DNA from: an uncultured Bdellovibrionales bacterium
GTDB lineage: Bacteria > Bdellovibrionota > Bdellovibrionia > Bdellovibrionales > UBA1609
DNA: 64,000 nt
Direction: 5' to 3'
NCBI GenBank assembly: GCA_938002015.1
Contig: CALLAU010000001.1
Coordinates: 1 to 64,000, forward strand
In this document: one piece after another, positions 35,210 to 48,588 of the stretch
Layout of the letters: each line of letters starts with the position of its first letter
Numbering within the stretch: position 1 is the first letter of the stretch
Notes under the pieces: model-generated
What the model was told of the DNA's origin: nothing
The model's database searches: none
Seen by the model: the letters and a program-made list of their open reading frames with translations, nothing else
Position numbers and translations under genes: made by a program

Positions 35210-35899
35210 TTAATGATCGTGAGATATTGCCATTGAAACGTAAATCATAGAAAGCATTGTAAATACGAATGCTTGCATAAAACATACAAAAAATCCTAAT
35301 CCATAAAAAACTATGGCAAAAGGTGGTGGTAATAATTCAGTGAAAATACCAAGAACCATATGGTCTCCTGTCATATTTCCCTGAAGTCTAAGACCTAAGC
35401 TAACTGGCCTAACAATATGAGATACAATTTCAATTGGAAGCATAAGTGGAGCCATTAAAAGTACAGGCCCAAGAAAGTGCTTAAGATAAGCTACTCCGTG
35501 TTCAATGAATCCAAAAATATTATAAACTAAAAATGAGAAAATACCGATTGCTACGCCCGTATTGATATTCTCAGTAGCAGGTGTCATTCCAGGAATAAGA
35601 CCAACTAGATTATTAAAAAACAGGAAGAAGAATAGGGTAGCAAACAAAGGAGCCATTTTAAGCCCCTCATCACCGATTACAGTGCCACAGAGATTCCTTA
35701 TGAACTCAATGATCTGTTCAAAAACACCCTTTGTAGAAACCTTACCAGCAGGAATAACAGCTGATTCACCATTTCCTAAAGCAACTCTTCCAACCAAAGC
35801 AAAAGTCACCATGACTCCAGCTGCAACAGCAGTAGTAGCTATATGAGAAACATCATGTGTTACGCCTGGAATAAGTTCTGTCCAATTAAAGTTAGCCAT
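35210..35899 (-). CDS. atpB: ATP synthase F0 subunit a
   Basis: 229 residues with five to six membrane helices. The essential Arg is in SLGLRLQGNMTGDH, the family hallmark that faces the c-ring Glu; the later helix has the GLGFFVCFMQAFVF segment. It conducts ions between membrane half-channels and the c-ring. It overlaps the upstream AtpI-like gene by 8 bp and atpE follows 14 bp after its stop. The F1 genes are about 20 kb away on the opposite strand. Confidence 0.95.
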   Translation of the reverse strand: MANFNWTELIPGVTHDVSHIATTAVAAGVMVTFALVGRVALGNGESAVIPAGKVSTKGVFEQIIEFIRNLCGTVIGDEGLKMAPLFATLFFFLFFNNLVGLIPGMTPATENINTGVAIGIFSFLVYNIFGFIEHGVAYLKHFLGPVLLMAPLMLPIEIVSHIVRPVSLGLRLQGNMTGDHMVLGIFTELLPPPFAIVFYGLGFFVCFMQAFVFTMLSMIYVSMAISHDH

Positions 35900-36218
35900 C
35901 TATATCGTTAACATTCCTTTTTTCATACTTAACGGCAAAAACCACTAGTGCTATCGTTAAAGACACCACTAAACCACTAACAAAGCCTACCATGAGGTAT
36001 TCGCTATTGATCTCATACCTTCTTATAAAAAGGTAGAGTGATAAACCAATTATTGCTTCACTTAGTACAATAACGGTTGTTCCTAAGGCAACTTGTTTTT
36101 TAAGGAAGAGTAGAAAAATAAGCAAAGATTTTGAGAGAACCAGAAAAATACTCACACAAAGACCAAGTAAGAAACTTATTGCATAAATATCAAGCGAATT
36201 TTGAAGAAATTCAAACAT
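35892..36218 (-). CDS. atpI: AtpI-like membrane protein upstream of atpB
   Basis: 108 residues with three to four hydrophobic segments (~13-37, 43-65, 74-96). Sequence identity to AtpI is not strong, but size, membrane topology and position directly before atpB (8-bp overlap) are those of AtpI, which aids c-ring assembly or Mg2+ supply. Its ATG touches the stop of the TPR lipoprotein gene (TAAATG). The symbol rests on context. Confidence 0.6.
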   Translation of the reverse strand: MFEFLQNSLDIYAISFLLGLCVSIFLVLSKSLLIFLLFLKKQVALGTTVIVLSEAIIGLSLYLFIRRYEINSEYLMVGFVSGLVVSLTIALVVFAVKYEKRNVNDIDG

Positions 36219-37037
36219 TTACCGTCTCAAACGCCCTGACTGACCCGGTTGTTGAGCAAGTCTTTTTTGAAGTTCTTTGATACGCCACTCCAAAAGAGAG
36301 TCTTTCTCACCAGCGTCCTTCTTTAACACCTGCAGGTTTTCAATAGCCCGAGAGTAATCTCTCTGCTCTTCAAAAAGAATAGCAAGTTGAGACCTTACTT
36401 TCCAAGTTTTTGAAAGGTTTGGATACTTATTAAGAAGCTTTTCATAGTTTTCAATGGCTTTTATATTTTCTTTTTTAGCCACAAAAGCTTTAGATTTTAA
36501 AATTTCAATTTTAAATCTTTCAGATGGAGTTAGATCCTTAAAGGCTAAGAACTCATCCGCTTCAATTACTGCTTGTTCATAATTATCATCGTTTAAATAA
36601 CTAACAATAACCAGTTTAAAGTAAGACTCTCTTTGTGGACCATTTAGATCTTCATAAGAAATTTGATCAAGATAACTTAAAGCAATATTTGAATTTTTTA
36701 AATTCTGAAGAGCAAGTTGAGCTAAATCTAGTAAAACTTTATTTTTTTTAACAGAGTCCTCTAAAAGACTTACTTTTCTATCAAGAGCACCTTGAAGAAG
36801 GTCAGCTCTTTTAATTTTTGTTTTTATGAGTTTTTCAATTCTAGTTAATATCTTAAGCTTTTCTTTTACTTTTTTAGACCTTTGGAAAGCTCGATCATAA
36901 ATAAGAAGAGCTTTTTCAGGAGATTTTTTCTCCATTCTTTGAGCGGAGCTCACTAAGTCTCCACTTTTTAAAGAACATGAAGCATTAAAAAAGCAGATAA
37001 AAAAAAGTAGTAAATACTTAGTCTTCATCTTCCTCAT
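36219..37037 (-). CDS. TPR-repeat lipoprotein
   Basis: 272 residues. Lipobox FNAS before Cys21. The mature protein is helical, with TPR-like pairs ([56 protein letters not shown]), like BamD or YbgF-type periplasmic scaffolds. It overlaps the 3' end of gyrA by up to 20 bp; an internal ATG three codons later (37028) is also possible, as neither has a well-spaced ribosome binding site. Its placement between gyrA and the atp genes suggests cotranscription, not a shared task. Confidence 0.75.
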   Translation of the reverse strand: MRKMKTKYLLLFFICFFNASCSLKSGDLVSSAQRMEKKSPEKALLIYDRAFQRSKKVKEKLKILTRIEKLIKTKIKRADLLQGALDRKVSLLEDSVKKNKVLLDLAQLALQNLKNSNIALSYLDQISYEDLNGPQRESYFKLVIVSYLNDDNYEQAVIEADEFLAFKDLTPSERFKIEILKSKAFVAKKENIKAIENYEKLLNKYPNLSKTWKVRSQLAILFEEQRDYSRAIENLQVLKKDAGEKDSLLEWRIKELQKRLAQQPGQSGRLRR

Positions 37038-39465
37038 CAGCTAATACTGTCATACCTGTTACATATTCATCACCTTTAAGATCGATAACTTTAACACCCT
37101 GAGTGATTCTTCCAAGTGTTGAAATATCAGATGACTTCATTCTAATAGCTTGGCCTTTATTAGTTGTTACAATTACTTGATCAGAATCAGTAACTAAACA
37201 ACCACCTACTACATCACCGACTTTATCAGTGATCTTTTGTGTAATAAGTCCAACTCCACCTCTTGTTTGAGCTCTATACTCATCAACTAAAGTTTTCTTT
37301 CCATAACCTCTTTCAGTAATGATAAGAACTTTTTTCTCATTTGTTTCTTCATTATCTAAAAATTCAGCTGAAACAACTTTATCATCATCACCTAAAGCAA
37401 TACCTTTAACACCTCGAGCAGTTCTGCCCATTGATCTAACCTGGTCTTCATTAAATCTAATAGACATACCTTTTCTTGTTATGATGAGCATATCACCAGC
37501 TCCAGTTGTAAGCCTAACTGATACTAATTCATCATCAAGATCAGTTTTAACAGCTAAAAGACCACTTGGTCTTGGTTTAGAGAACTGTTCTAAGTCTGTT
37601 CTTTTTATAATTCCAGCTTGAGATACAAAGGCTATTTGGCCTGATTGGTTTTTAAAATCAGAAACTGAAAGAATAGCTTTTACATTTTCGCCACCATCAA
37701 ACTGAACTACATTTTTAATTGATTTACCCTTACTCGTTCTAGAACCCTTAGGTAGTTTAAAGACTCTAGACCAATAAACTTTTCCTCTATCAGAAAAAAC
37801 TAGGAGTGTTGCAAGTGTATCTGTTTGAATGATCTCTTTTACATAATCACCCTCAACATTTACTGATCCTTTTAAACCTTTACCACCTCTTTTTTGAACA
37901 CGATACTGATCTAAAGGTATTCTCTTAATTGAATCTATTGATGTTAGAGTTACTAAAACTTCTTCCTTAGTAACTAAGTCTTCAACTTCTAACTCATCAA
38001 CTGCGTTTTCAATTTTAGTTTTTCTCTCATTTCCAAATTTTTCTTTTATTTCTTTAAGCTCATCAGAGATGATTTTTAAAACTTCATTGATATCGCTTAA
38101 AACCTTCTTAAACCACTCAATGCGTTCTTGAATTTCTTTTAATTCTTTATCAATTTTAGCTCTTTCTAAGCCCGTTAACCTTTGAAGCCTCATATCTAAA
38201 ATAGCCTGGGCTTGAAGCTTAGATAAAGAAAACTTATCCATTAAGTTCATCAAAGCTTCTTGTGCTTCTTTTGAAGCTCTAATTGTAGAAATAACTTTAT
38301 CAATTTCATCAAGAGCAATCTGTAAGCCTAATAAAATATGTTCTCTTGCTTCAGCTTTAGCAAGTTCAAAAAGACAACGCCTAATAACAACATCTTTTCT
38401 GTGCTCTAAGAAAGAAACCAATACTTCTTTAATATTAAAAAGATGAGGTTTATTTTTTCCATCTAAAGCTAGCATGTTAATTCCAAAATTAACTTGAAGC
38501 TGTGTTTGTTTATAAAGTTGATTTAAAACAATCTGAGTATTTGAGTCTTTCTTTGTTTTAATAACAACTCTAATACCTTCTCTATTTGATTCATCTTTAA
38601 TATCAGAGATGCCTTCAATTTTTTTATCTCTAACAAGATGAGCAATTGATTCAATAAGTTTTGCTTTATTAACTTGATAGGGAAGCTCTGTAACAACAAT
38701 TTCATCTCTTCCTTTGTTCTCTTCAATTTCAGCAACAGCCTTTAACTTAATACTACCCTTACCTGTTTTATAGGCTTTAACAATTCCTGATCGACCAGAT
38801 ATTGTTGCTGATGTTGGAAAGTCAGGACCTGGAATAATAGTTATGAGATCTTCTATACTGATATCAGAGTTTTCAATAACCGCTAAACAACCATCAATAA
38901 CTTCAGATAAGTTATGAGGAGGAATATTTGTTGCCATACCAACTGCAATACCAGCCCCACCATTTACAAGTAGATTAGGAAATTTTGCTGGTAGAACTAA
39001 TGGAATTTCAAGTGAATCATCATAGTTAGGCCCAAAATCAACTGTTTCTTTACCAATATCACTTAACAACGCTTCAGCAAGTTTTGTCATTCTTACTTCC
39101 GTGTAACGTTGTGCTGCTGGGCTATCCCCATCAATAGAACCAAAGTTTCCTTGTCCATCAATAAGTGGCTCTCTTAAAGAGAATTCCTGAGCCATTCTTA
39201 CCATCGTATCATAAACAGCTGTATCACCATGTGGGTGATATTTACCAATAACATCACCAACAACACGGGCTGATTTTTTATAAGGCTTATCATGCGTGTT
39301 ACTTAAATCATGCATGGCATAAAGAACTCGTCTATGAACGGGCTTTAAACCGTCTCTAACATCTGGAAGAGCTCTACCTACAATTACACTCATGGAGTAT
39401 TGAAGGTAGGAATCCTTCATCTCTTTATTAATATCAATACTGTTTACGTTTTCTGTATTTTCCAT
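37018..39465 (-). CDS. gyrA: DNA gyrase subunit A
   Basis: 815 residues. The breakage-reunion domain has the catalytic Tyr in [12 protein letters not shown] (~residue 118) and the quinolone-region motif [17 protein letters not shown], with Thr where E. coli has Ser83. The C-terminal domain is a six-bladed pinwheel for DNA wrapping, beginning with the GyrA box QKRGGKG (near residue 532). With GyrB it introduces negative supercoils. The acidic tail DEEDED is typical. It follows gyrB after 30 bp. Confidence 0.98.
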   Translation of the reverse strand: MENTENVNSIDINKEMKDSYLQYSMSVIVGRALPDVRDGLKPVHRRVLYAMHDLSNTHDKPYKKSARVVGDVIGKYHPHGDTAVYDTMVRMAQEFSLREPLIDGQGNFGSIDGDSPAAQRYTEVRMTKLAEALLSDIGKETVDFGPNYDDSLEIPLVLPAKFPNLLVNGGAGIAVGMATNIPPHNLSEVIDGCLAVIENSDISIEDLITIIPGPDFPTSATISGRSGIVKAYKTGKGSIKLKAVAEIEENKGRDEIVVTELPYQVNKAKLIESIAHLVRDKKIEGISDIKDESNREGIRVVIKTKKDSNTQIVLNQLYKQTQLQVNFGINMLALDGKNKPHLFNIKEVLVSFLEHRKDVVIRRCLFELAKAEAREHILLGLQIALDEIDKVISTIRASKEAQEALMNLMDKFSLSKLQAQAILDMRLQRLTGLERAKIDKELKEIQERIEWFKKVLSDINEVLKIISDELKEIKEKFGNERKTKIENAVDELEVEDLVTKEEVLVTLTSIDSIKRIPLDQYRVQKRGGKGLKGSVNVEGDYVKEIIQTDTLATLLVFSDRGKVYWSRVFKLPKGSRTSKGKSIKNVVQFDGGENVKAILSVSDFKNQSGQIAFVSQAGIIKRTDLEQFSKPRPSGLLAVKTDLDDELVSVRLTTGAGDMLIITRKGMSIRFNEDQVRSMGRTARGVKGIALGDDDKVVSAEFLDNEETNEKKVLIITERGYGKKTLVDEYRAQTRGGVGLITQKITDKVGDVVGGCLVTDSDQVIVTTNKGQAIRMKSSDISTLGRITQGVKVIDLKGDEYVTGMTVLADEEDED

Positions 39466-39495
39466 AATCTATTTAATCCAAACTGTTCTTAAATT

Positions 39496-43042
<3,547 letters not shown>

Positions 43043-43072
43043 AAATACTTTCTCTAAGCCTCTTTATAGTTT

Positions 43073-44203
43073 CTATATTCTCATTGGCATCACTACACAG
43101 CGATACTTCTCATCATCTTTAGGGCCAAGTAAGCCTGGAGAAAGTTGATCTATAAAAGAAAGTTTTACATCTTTTTCAGTAATAGAGGCTAATACATCTA
43201 AAATGTATCTAGCATTAAAACCAATCTTTAGTTCTTCTCCTGAATAATCAACATCAATTTCTTCTTTTGCATCTCCAAGATCTGGTGAGTTAGAAAAAAT
43301 TTCCATTTTTCCACTTGTGTTAAAAGAGAAAGTAACACCTTTAGATTTTTGATTTGAAAGTAGAGAGACTCTTTTTAAACTTGATAAGAAACTATCTCTA
43401 TTAACAATTGCATGCGACTTTAATTTTTGTGGAATAAGCTGTTGATAGTTTGGATACTTACCTTCAATTAATCTAATCATTAAAATTGTATCCTGAGTTT
43501 TTACAATTAACTGAGCACCTTCCACAGCTATATCAACATTTTCATTTGGCTCAGCAATCGTATCAATTATTTTTTTAATCTCGTGAAGTCCTTTTTTAGG
43601 AATTATCACTCCTTGATTAAAATTTTGTGGAAAAACCTGTGAAACTTTACGGTCAACTAAACTCATTCTATGACCGTCTGTTGCTACCATTCTAAGTGAT
43701 GGTTGCTTTTCATCTTCACTGCCTTCAAAAAAGACACCATTTAAATGATATCTAGTTTCATCATTTGAGACTGAATAAATTGTCTTTTCAATCATTTCTT
43801 TAAATACTGAAGGAACTATTTCTGAAAAATCATTAGTTGAATATGAAGGAAAAACAGGAAACTCATCTGGGTTCATCCCATTAATATGAAATAAAGCTTT
43901 ACCCTGCTCAATCTCCAGTGACTGGTTGCTTTTCTTAGTTAGGGTAAGATCACCCTCTGGAAGTTCTCTAAGGATGTCAAAGAGGCTTCTTGCGTTTATA
44001 ACAGCCCTTCCTTCTTCAATCACATCTATACTGCAGTTAGCTTTTAAACTTACTTCCAAGTCTGTTGCATATGCGAAAAGTTTACTTTCCTTTGCTTCAA
44101 TCAAAACATTTGAAAGAACAGGCATAGTATTTCTTTTCTCTACAACATTTTGTGTTTTAGAAATCAGTTTAAATAACTCTTCTCTAGATGTTTTTAATTT
44201 CAT
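43073..44203 (-). CDS. dnaN: DNA polymerase III beta sliding clamp
   Basis: 376 residues, normal length; three similar domains. Recognisable features are the N-terminal MKLKTSREELF, a PVLSNVLIEA strand, FEGSEDEKQPSLRMVATDGHRMS and the C-terminal MPMRI that ends most clamps. A dimer encircles DNA and tethers polymerase. It lies after the replication origin on the minus strand, AAAAAGGGGC giving a possible ribosome binding site. Confidence 0.98.
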   Translation of the reverse strand: MKLKTSREELFKLISKTQNVVEKRNTMPVLSNVLIEAKESKLFAYATDLEVSLKANCSIDVIEEGRAVINARSLFDILRELPEGDLTLTKKSNQSLEIEQGKALFHINGMNPDEFPVFPSYSTNDFSEIVPSVFKEMIEKTIYSVSNDETRYHLNGVFFEGSEDEKQPSLRMVATDGHRMSLVDRKVSQVFPQNFNQGVIIPKKGLHEIKKIIDTIAEPNENVDIAVEGAQLIVKTQDTILMIRLIEGKYPNYQQLIPQKLKSHAIVNRDSFLSSLKRVSLLSNQKSKGVTFSFNTSGKMEIFSNSPDLGDAKEEIDVDYSGEELKIGFNARYILDVLASITEKDVKLSFIDQLSPGLLGPKDDEKYRCVVMPMRI

Positions 44204-44458
44204 TTTTTTGCCCCTTTTTTTAAGTCCTTCAATATGGACTATTTTAAGCTCTTTTAATACCTATTACTTATATATTAATATTAGTAGTAGTAGTAGGGGC
44301 TGTGGATTGTGGATAAAATTTATAAGCCCTTTATATTACTACCAAATTTTTAAAAAATGGCTATGGAAAAAAAACAGCATAAGTTTCGAGATTTCCACAG
44401 AAATACTATTCCACATCCTTTTCCAAAACTTTTCTACATCGAAATGCACAATCCAAAT
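44204..44458. other. Replication origin oriC (dnaA-dnaN intergenic)
   Basis: 255 bp between dnaA and dnaN. In dnaA-to-dnaN order it contains degenerate boxes (TATTCCACA at 44407-44415, ATTTCCACA at 44391-44399), a perfect DnaA box (TTATCCACA, reverse of 44308-44316) overlapped by a second imperfect box (44301-44309), a GC spacer (44297-44300), five TAG DnaA-trios (44282-44296) and an AT-rich run (about 44255-44281) for strand opening. Order and polarity are the same as the B. subtilis basal unwinding system. One more DnaA-like box lies inside the dnaA 3' end (44476-44484) and one upstream of dnaA (45981-45989). Confidence 0.88.
44282..44316 (+). promoter_or_regulatory. DnaA-trio array and DnaA boxes (origin unwinding element)
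   Basis: Five consecutive TAG trinucleotides, then GGGC, then DnaA boxes TGTGGATTG and TGTGGATAA that share two bases. The trios are the single-strand DnaA loading sites in the basal origin model; five perfect copies is a strong, uninterrupted array. Confidence 0.85.
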
Positions 44459-45928
44459 TCACACCCCTGTTAAATTGTGGATTTTCCTGTTTAAATCATC
44501 GATATCTTTACGTATTTCAGCATTGTCTTTCTGTGCATTTTCTATTTTTCTAATCGCGTTAAGAACAGTTGTGTGATCTTTTCCGCCAAAAATCTTACCA
44601 ATTTCAACTAAGCTTTTATCTAAGTGCTTTTTAATTAGGTACATTCCTACTTGTCTTGCTGTTAAAATAGGTTTCGTTCTACTTTTACCTTTTAAGTCTT
44701 GTAACTTAATTGTGAAATGTGAGCCCACTAACTTTAAGACATCTTCAACTGTTACTGTTGATTTAGAATCATGGTGAGAAAGTACTTTTTTACACAAATC
44801 TAGTGTTAATCTAAGCCCTTGAAGCTCTGAAACCATTTTTACTTTCTTTAAATTACCTTCAAGCTCACGAATAGATCGCCTAGAAATCTTAGCAATATAG
44901 TTAACTACTTCTGCAGGCATTGGGATACTCATTTTTTCAGCTTTATAATTTAGAATAGCCACTCTTGTTTCAACATCAGGCATTTGGATATCCGCAATAA
45001 GTCCCCATTCTAATCTTGTGCGTATTCTATCTTCAAAATCCTTAATATCTTTAGGCATTCTGTCAGATGCAACAATAACTTGCCTACCCGTTTCTAGGTA
45101 TTCATTTAGTGTATGGAAGAATTCTTGTTGAATAACCTCACCTTTACCAAGTATTTGAATATCATCCATAATCAAAATATCTGATCTATCACGGTATTTT
45201 TTCCTAAATTTGTGCATTTCAGCTCTTCTAAGGCAAGAAACACAATCATTGAGAAATTTTTCAGCAGATACATACGTGATGACCTTTGAAGGATCAGCCA
45301 TGAGAATATGATTTGCCACAGCATTAATGAGGTGAGTTTTCCCCATACCTGTTGGACCACATATAAATAATGGATTGTAATCTCCACCTCGAGGGTTTTC
45401 TGCTATATTGTGGCAAGCTGCATGTGCGAACTCATTATTACGTCCAACAACAAAATTTGAAAAAGTATACTCAGAGTTTAAATTATCATTGTTATATTTA
45501 CCTGGAGCCCCAGGTGTTACAGAGATTCTTTTTGGGGTGTTAATAGACGTTGTATTATTAAAACTATTTTGTCCTAAACTACTCACAGAAGGGCTTGGAG
45601 CCGAGTAAATTGGCTTATCCACAGTTTCTTGCACAGTATTTTCTACTTTTTCTATTCTTGGTTGAGGGTTATCAGAAACAGAGATTTCCACTGAAAAAGG
45701 AGAATCGAAAAGCTCTTTGATTGAATCTTCAATTTCTCTTAAAAAATGCTCTGATATCCAGTACTTATGAAGTTCAGTTGGAACACTTAAATCAAAGCAA
45801 GTGCCTTGATTCCCTTCCTTTACTTCATTTAAATTAGTAGGCTGAAACCAAGTCTCAACATACTCATTGCCTTTGTGTCTATTTTGAAGATTTTTCTTAA
45901 CATCTTCCCATATAGCCTTAGATGACAC
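44459..45928 (-). CDS. dnaA: Chromosomal replication initiator DnaA
   Basis: 489 residues from a GTG start with GAGGGGAG upstream. Domain I (~1-85) binds helicase and regulators, a Ser/Asn-rich domain II (~95-155) links to the AAA+ domain III with Walker A GPTGMGKTHL near residue 190 and Walker B ILIMDDIQ near 253. Domain IV ends with the DnaA-box binding helix-turn-helix, KSLVEIGKIFGGKDHTTVLNAI. It binds the boxes in the adjacent intergenic region and upstream of its own gene (45981-45989), consistent with autoregulation. Divergent from rpmH. Confidence 0.98.
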   Translation of the reverse strand: MSSKAIWEDVKKNLQNRHKGNEYVETWFQPTNLNEVKEGNQGTCFDLSVPTELHKYWISEHFLREIEDSIKELFDSPFSVEISVSDNPQPRIEKVENTVQETVDKPIYSAPSPSVSSLGQNSFNNTTSINTPKRISVTPGAPGKYNNDNLNSEYTFSNFVVGRNNEFAHAACHNIAENPRGGDYNPLFICGPTGMGKTHLINAVANHILMADPSKVITYVSAEKFLNDCVSCLRRAEMHKFRKKYRDRSDILIMDDIQILGKGEVIQQEFFHTLNEYLETGRQVIVASDRMPKDIKDFEDRIRTRLEWGLIADIQMPDVETRVAILNYKAEKMSIPMPAEVVNYIAKISRRSIRELEGNLKKVKMVSELQGLRLTLDLCKKVLSHHDSKSTVTVEDVLKLVGSHFTIKLQDLKGKSRTKPILTARQVGMYLIKKHLDKSLVEIGKIFGGKDHTTVLNAIRKIENAQKDNAEIRKDIDDLNRKIHNLTGV

Positions 45929-45980
45929 TAGACGCTCCCCTCTTGTTAAAAGTCAGACTCAGGGCGGATTCCAGATAAAA

Positions 45981-45989
45981 TGTGGAAAA
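45981..45989 (+). promoter_or_regulatory. DnaA-box-like site in the dnaA/rpmH divergent region
   Basis: TGTGGAAAA differs from the consensus TGTGGATAA at one base and lies 53 bp before the dnaA start, where bound DnaA could repress its own promoter. A candidate rpmH -35 (TTGACC, 46026-46031) is nearby inside a GACCT-CA-AGGTC inverted repeat (46028-46039). Confidence 0.5.
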
Positions 45990-46089
45990 CTTTTCCCCGA
46001 TTAAGTCTTTTAGTACTAAGCCCTCTTGACCTCAAGGTCTTTTATATGATTTTATCCCTAAATTCATCACCGCGTTGTGGGAGGATTTT

Positions 46090-46239
46090 GTGAAAAGGAC
46101 GTATCAACCAAGTCGTATAAAAAGAAAAAGATCACATGGGTTTAGAAAGAGAATGTCTACTAAAGCAGGCAGAGATGTTCTTTCTAGAAGAAGAAACAAA
46201 GGTAGAAAAAGACTAGTTGTCACTACTGGAGGAAAATAA
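46090..46239 (+). CDS. rpmH: Large ribosomal subunit protein bL34
   Basis: 49 residues from a GTG start with GGGAGG five bases upstream. The sequence is the nearly invariant bL34: [18 protein letters not shown], then RM.TKAGR.VL..RR.KGRKRL. It is the first gene rightward from dnaA. Its 3' end contains the GGAGGA that is the likely ribosome binding site of the overlapping rnpA. Confidence 0.96.
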   Translation: MKRTYQPSRIKRKRSHGFRKRMSTKAGRDVLSRRRNKGRKRLVVTTGGK

Positions 46240-46618
46240 ACCCCTGATTTTGTTAGGACATTTAGGTCAGCAACACTTTCTTACCTTAAAAGAGAGTGGA
46301 TCTAGATATAAGACAAAGAATTTCTTCTTTATATATTCAATAAGTGAAGGCGAAGGCTTTGAGATTGGTTTTACCATATCTAAGAGGTTTGGCCCTGCTT
46401 ATAGAAGAAACAGATTAAGAAGACTTATCAAAGAATCATTTAGAAAAACTTTTTTTGATGATAGCTTTTCTTATAATAAGAGAATTCTGGTCAATGTTAT
46501 TGCACTAACAAAATCTGCAGATAAAGAAAAAGTGGATTTTTCAGATGTACATAAGCAAGTTAAAAAATTTATTAACTATCAAATCAGTCTTAAAAACTGT
46601 TCTATTAATATTAACTAG
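46217..46618 (+). CDS. rnpA: Ribonuclease P protein component
   Basis: Up to 133 residues. The RNR motif region is clear: [16 protein letters not shown] at residues ~61-76, preceded by [10 protein letters not shown]. It binds the RNase P RNA and helps cleave tRNA 5' leaders. The start is uncertain: a TTG at 46217 overlaps rpmH, but the GGAGGA at 46228-46233 favours a start near 46244-46250 (CTG, ATT or TTG). Overlap with rpmH upstream and yidD downstream is typical of this cluster. Confidence 0.88.
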   Translation: MSLLEENKPLILLGHLGQQHFLTLKESGSRYKTKNFFFIYSISEGEGFEIGFTISKRFGPAYRRNRLRRLIKESFRKTFFDDSFSYNKRILVNVIALTKSADKEKVDFSDVHKQVKKFINYQISLKNCSININ

Positions 46619-46817
46619 TGTTCATCAATCTATCTTAAAACCCCTATTTGGCTCACAAGCTAGATGTAGATTTCAACCTTCGTGTTCAGCATATGTAAAC
46701 TCAGCATTTGAAAAGCATAAGCCTTTTAAGGCATTTAAGTTGTCATTTCTTCGTATTATTAAATGTCACCCCTTTGGAAGTTATGGGTATGACCCTGTTC
46801 CTGGAGATTTAAAATGA
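46545..46817 (+). CDS. yidD: Membrane protein insertion efficiency factor YidD
   Basis: 90 residues. The signature CRFQPSCSAY and HPFGSYGYDPVP are present; the family has an N-terminal amphipathic helix that associates with the inner membrane next to YidC. The ATG lies 74 bp inside rnpA, so the first ~11 residues may be extra, but no later ATG exists in frame. The end overlaps yidC by 4 bp. Confidence 0.93.
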   Translation: MYISKLKNLLTIKSVLKTVLLILTSVHQSILKPLFGSQARCRFQPSCSAYVNSAFEKHKPFKAFKLSFLRIIKCHPFGSYGYDPVPGDLK

Positions 46818-48439
46818 ATAAACAAAAACAAGGTTTTAACGACCCTAAAACTCTTTTAGCTATTGCTCTAACCTTTGTTGTTTTTATGGGTTGGCAAACC
46901 TATTTAAGTAAAAAATATCCTGATGCGTATAAAAAGAAGTCAGCTAAAGAAACTGAGCAGCAAGTAAACCAAGCTGATGATTCAAAGGCTGTGGCTTCAG
47001 CTACAATTAATATAAGAAGAAAAGGCGAGAAGCTTGTTGTTGATGGGCAAAACACAGATGGAGAAAGTGAAACTGTTGATAGTTCTGTGGAAAAACTAGA
47101 AAAGACTTTTTCTTTTAAGAATGATATTTGGTCTTTTGATGTTTCCTCTAAAGGAATGTCAGTTGGAAATATTGTTATTTATAAATTTAATAAAGTCGCA
47201 ACTAAACCTTATAAATTTGCAAATGATGAGAATATCTATCCTACAAAAATTAATGGCGAACTTTTAGATTTTGAAATTGTACAAAATGATAAAGACTTTG
47301 TAGGGACAGCCTTTTATAAGGGTAAAAAAATAGAGAAGATCTTTAAAATTAATACAGATCTTTATACTTTAAGTACGGAATTAAAGTTTAATAAAGCTGA
47401 TTTTGGTGATTTTAAAATCAGCCATGATTTAAGTTCAAAAGTTGAAGATCCTAAAAAAGCTGTGTTTTTCCTACCGGCCTTTGATAGAAATGAGCTTTTT
47501 ATAAAAGCTAGTGATGATAGTGAAAGAAAAGTTTTAGTTTCTAAAGAGGAGATGGATGAGCCAAGAAAATATAAAAATGTTCTACTTACTTCTTTAGGGG
47601 ATCATTATTTTTCAACAAGTATTATTAATAAAGGTAAAATCTCTCCAGAAGTGAGCTTTAGACAGAATAACAAAGTACTTAATATTTCAGTTGATTATCT
47701 TTTTAGTGAGTTAGTTGATGTTAGTAGTATAGAGTATGACCTGTTTCTTGGTCCTAAAAAAGTTGATCTTCTACCAAAAATTTCTCCTGAAATGCCAGAA
47801 ATCGTTAATTTCTCATATCTTGGCTTTATTGCTCGTCCTATTTTAAGAGGACTAAATTTCTTTTATGGTATTTTTGGAAATTACGGTATTGCTGTTATTG
47901 TTCTTACATTTTTAATTAGGCTTTTAATTCTTCCTCTTGCTGTCTCTTCTTTTAAATCAATGAAGAAAATGCAGGTCATTCAACCAGAGCTTAAAAGAAT
48001 AAAAGAAAAGTATAAAGACCAGCCTCAGCTTATCAATCAAAAAACGATGGCAATAATGAAAGATAATAAAGTAAACCCTCTTGGAGGTTGTTTACCTATG
48101 CTTTTACAGCTTCCTATCTTTTTTGCTTTTTATAGGGGTTTAAGTGAGAGTGTTGATCTTTATCAGGCTCCGTTTGCTGGCTGGATAACAGATTTAAGTA
48201 AAATGGACCCTTATTTTATTCTACCTGTTTTATCTATGGCCGGAATGGTGATTCATCAGCTTGTGACTCCTTCAACAATGGATAAAGCACAAAAAAGAAT
48301 GATGATGGTTATGCCTGTTGTTTTTGGAGCTTTATTTGTAACACTTCCAAGTGCTCTAACACTTTATATGGCAGTGAGTACTTGGTTTGGAATTGGGCAA
48401 CACGCAATTTTTTTAAGAGATAAGAAAGTGGTGGCTTAG
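46814..48439 (+). CDS. yidC: Membrane protein insertase YidC
   Basis: 541 residues. An N-terminal signal anchor (~12-28) leads to a large periplasmic beta domain (~90-330), then the conserved five-helix core from ~345: YGIAVIVLTFLIRLLILP, then the coiled region KKMQVIQPELKRIKEKYKD, and LGGCLPMLLQLPIFFAFYRGL, with the core Arg in LTFLIRLL. It inserts proteins such as subunits a and c of ATP synthase and assists SecYEG. The Gram-negative form is indicated by the long periplasmic domain. Overlaps yidD by 4 bp. Confidence 0.97.
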   Translation: MNKQKQGFNDPKTLLAIALTFVVFMGWQTYLSKKYPDAYKKKSAKETEQQVNQADDSKAVASATINIRRKGEKLVVDGQNTDGESETVDSSVEKLEKTFSFKNDIWSFDVSSKGMSVGNIVIYKFNKVATKPYKFANDENIYPTKINGELLDFEIVQNDKDFVGTAFYKGKKIEKIFKINTDLYTLSTELKFNKADFGDFKISHDLSSKVEDPKKAVFFLPAFDRNELFIKASDDSERKVLVSKEEMDEPRKYKNVLLTSLGDHYFSTSIINKGKISPEVSFRQNNKVLNISVDYLFSELVDVSSIEYDLFLGPKKVDLLPKISPEMPEIVNFSYLGFIARPILRGLNFFYGIFGNYGIAVIVLTFLIRLLILPLAVSSFKSMKKMQVIQPELKRIKEKYKDQPQLINQKTMAIMKDNKVNPLGGCLPMLLQLPIFFAFYRGLSESVDLYQAPFAGWITDLSKMDPYFILPVLSMAGMVIHQLVTPSTMDKAQKRMMMVMPVVFGALFVTLPSALTLYMAVSTWFGIGQHAIFLRDKKVVA

Positions 48440-48485
48440 AAATAATTATTTTAAAAATTAGATATTAAAATAAATTTAAAGGAAT

Positions 48486-48542
48486 ATGAAGAAAGGTCAA
48501 AAAAGAGGCCTTTTAAAACACATAACAACTAAGATGCAGTAG
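48486..48542 (+). CDS. Possible 18-codon peptide between yidC and jag
   Basis: An AAAGGA lies just before an ATG reading MKKGQKRGLLKHITTKMQ and a TAG. It is highly basic. Such a short frame can occur by chance; it is listed because of its ribosome binding site and position in an otherwise empty 149-bp gap. It may be only a leader peptide or nothing. Confidence 0.2.
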   Translation: MKKGQKRGLLKHITTKMQ

Positions 48543-48588
48543 ATAAAAAAGAACTGCGGAGAGTTAAAAAAAAGTAGAGGAGATAGCA

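Noticed and set aside
35196-35285. A 30-residue N-terminal extension of subunit c
   Set aside because: It lies within atpB, and the internal ATG at 35195 has a strong ribosome binding site and a signal-like N-terminus.
34875-36218. A separate Na+-translocating N-ATPase operon
   Set aside because: N-ATPases have their own alpha/beta genes and AtpQ/AtpR in one cluster; here only a, c and an AtpI-like protein are present and the matching F1 genes are nearby.
44281-44300. TAG run as a microsatellite or CRISPR-like repeat
   Set aside because: Its adjacency and polarity to DnaA boxes explain it as a DnaA-trio array; there are no spacers.
43926-44576. A 216-codon plus-strand reading frame crossing the dnaN start, the origin and the dnaA end
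   Set aside because: It is antisense to dnaN and dnaA, runs through the DnaA boxes and trios, has no ribosome binding site and the protein is a low-complexity Ser/Phe/Leu mix.
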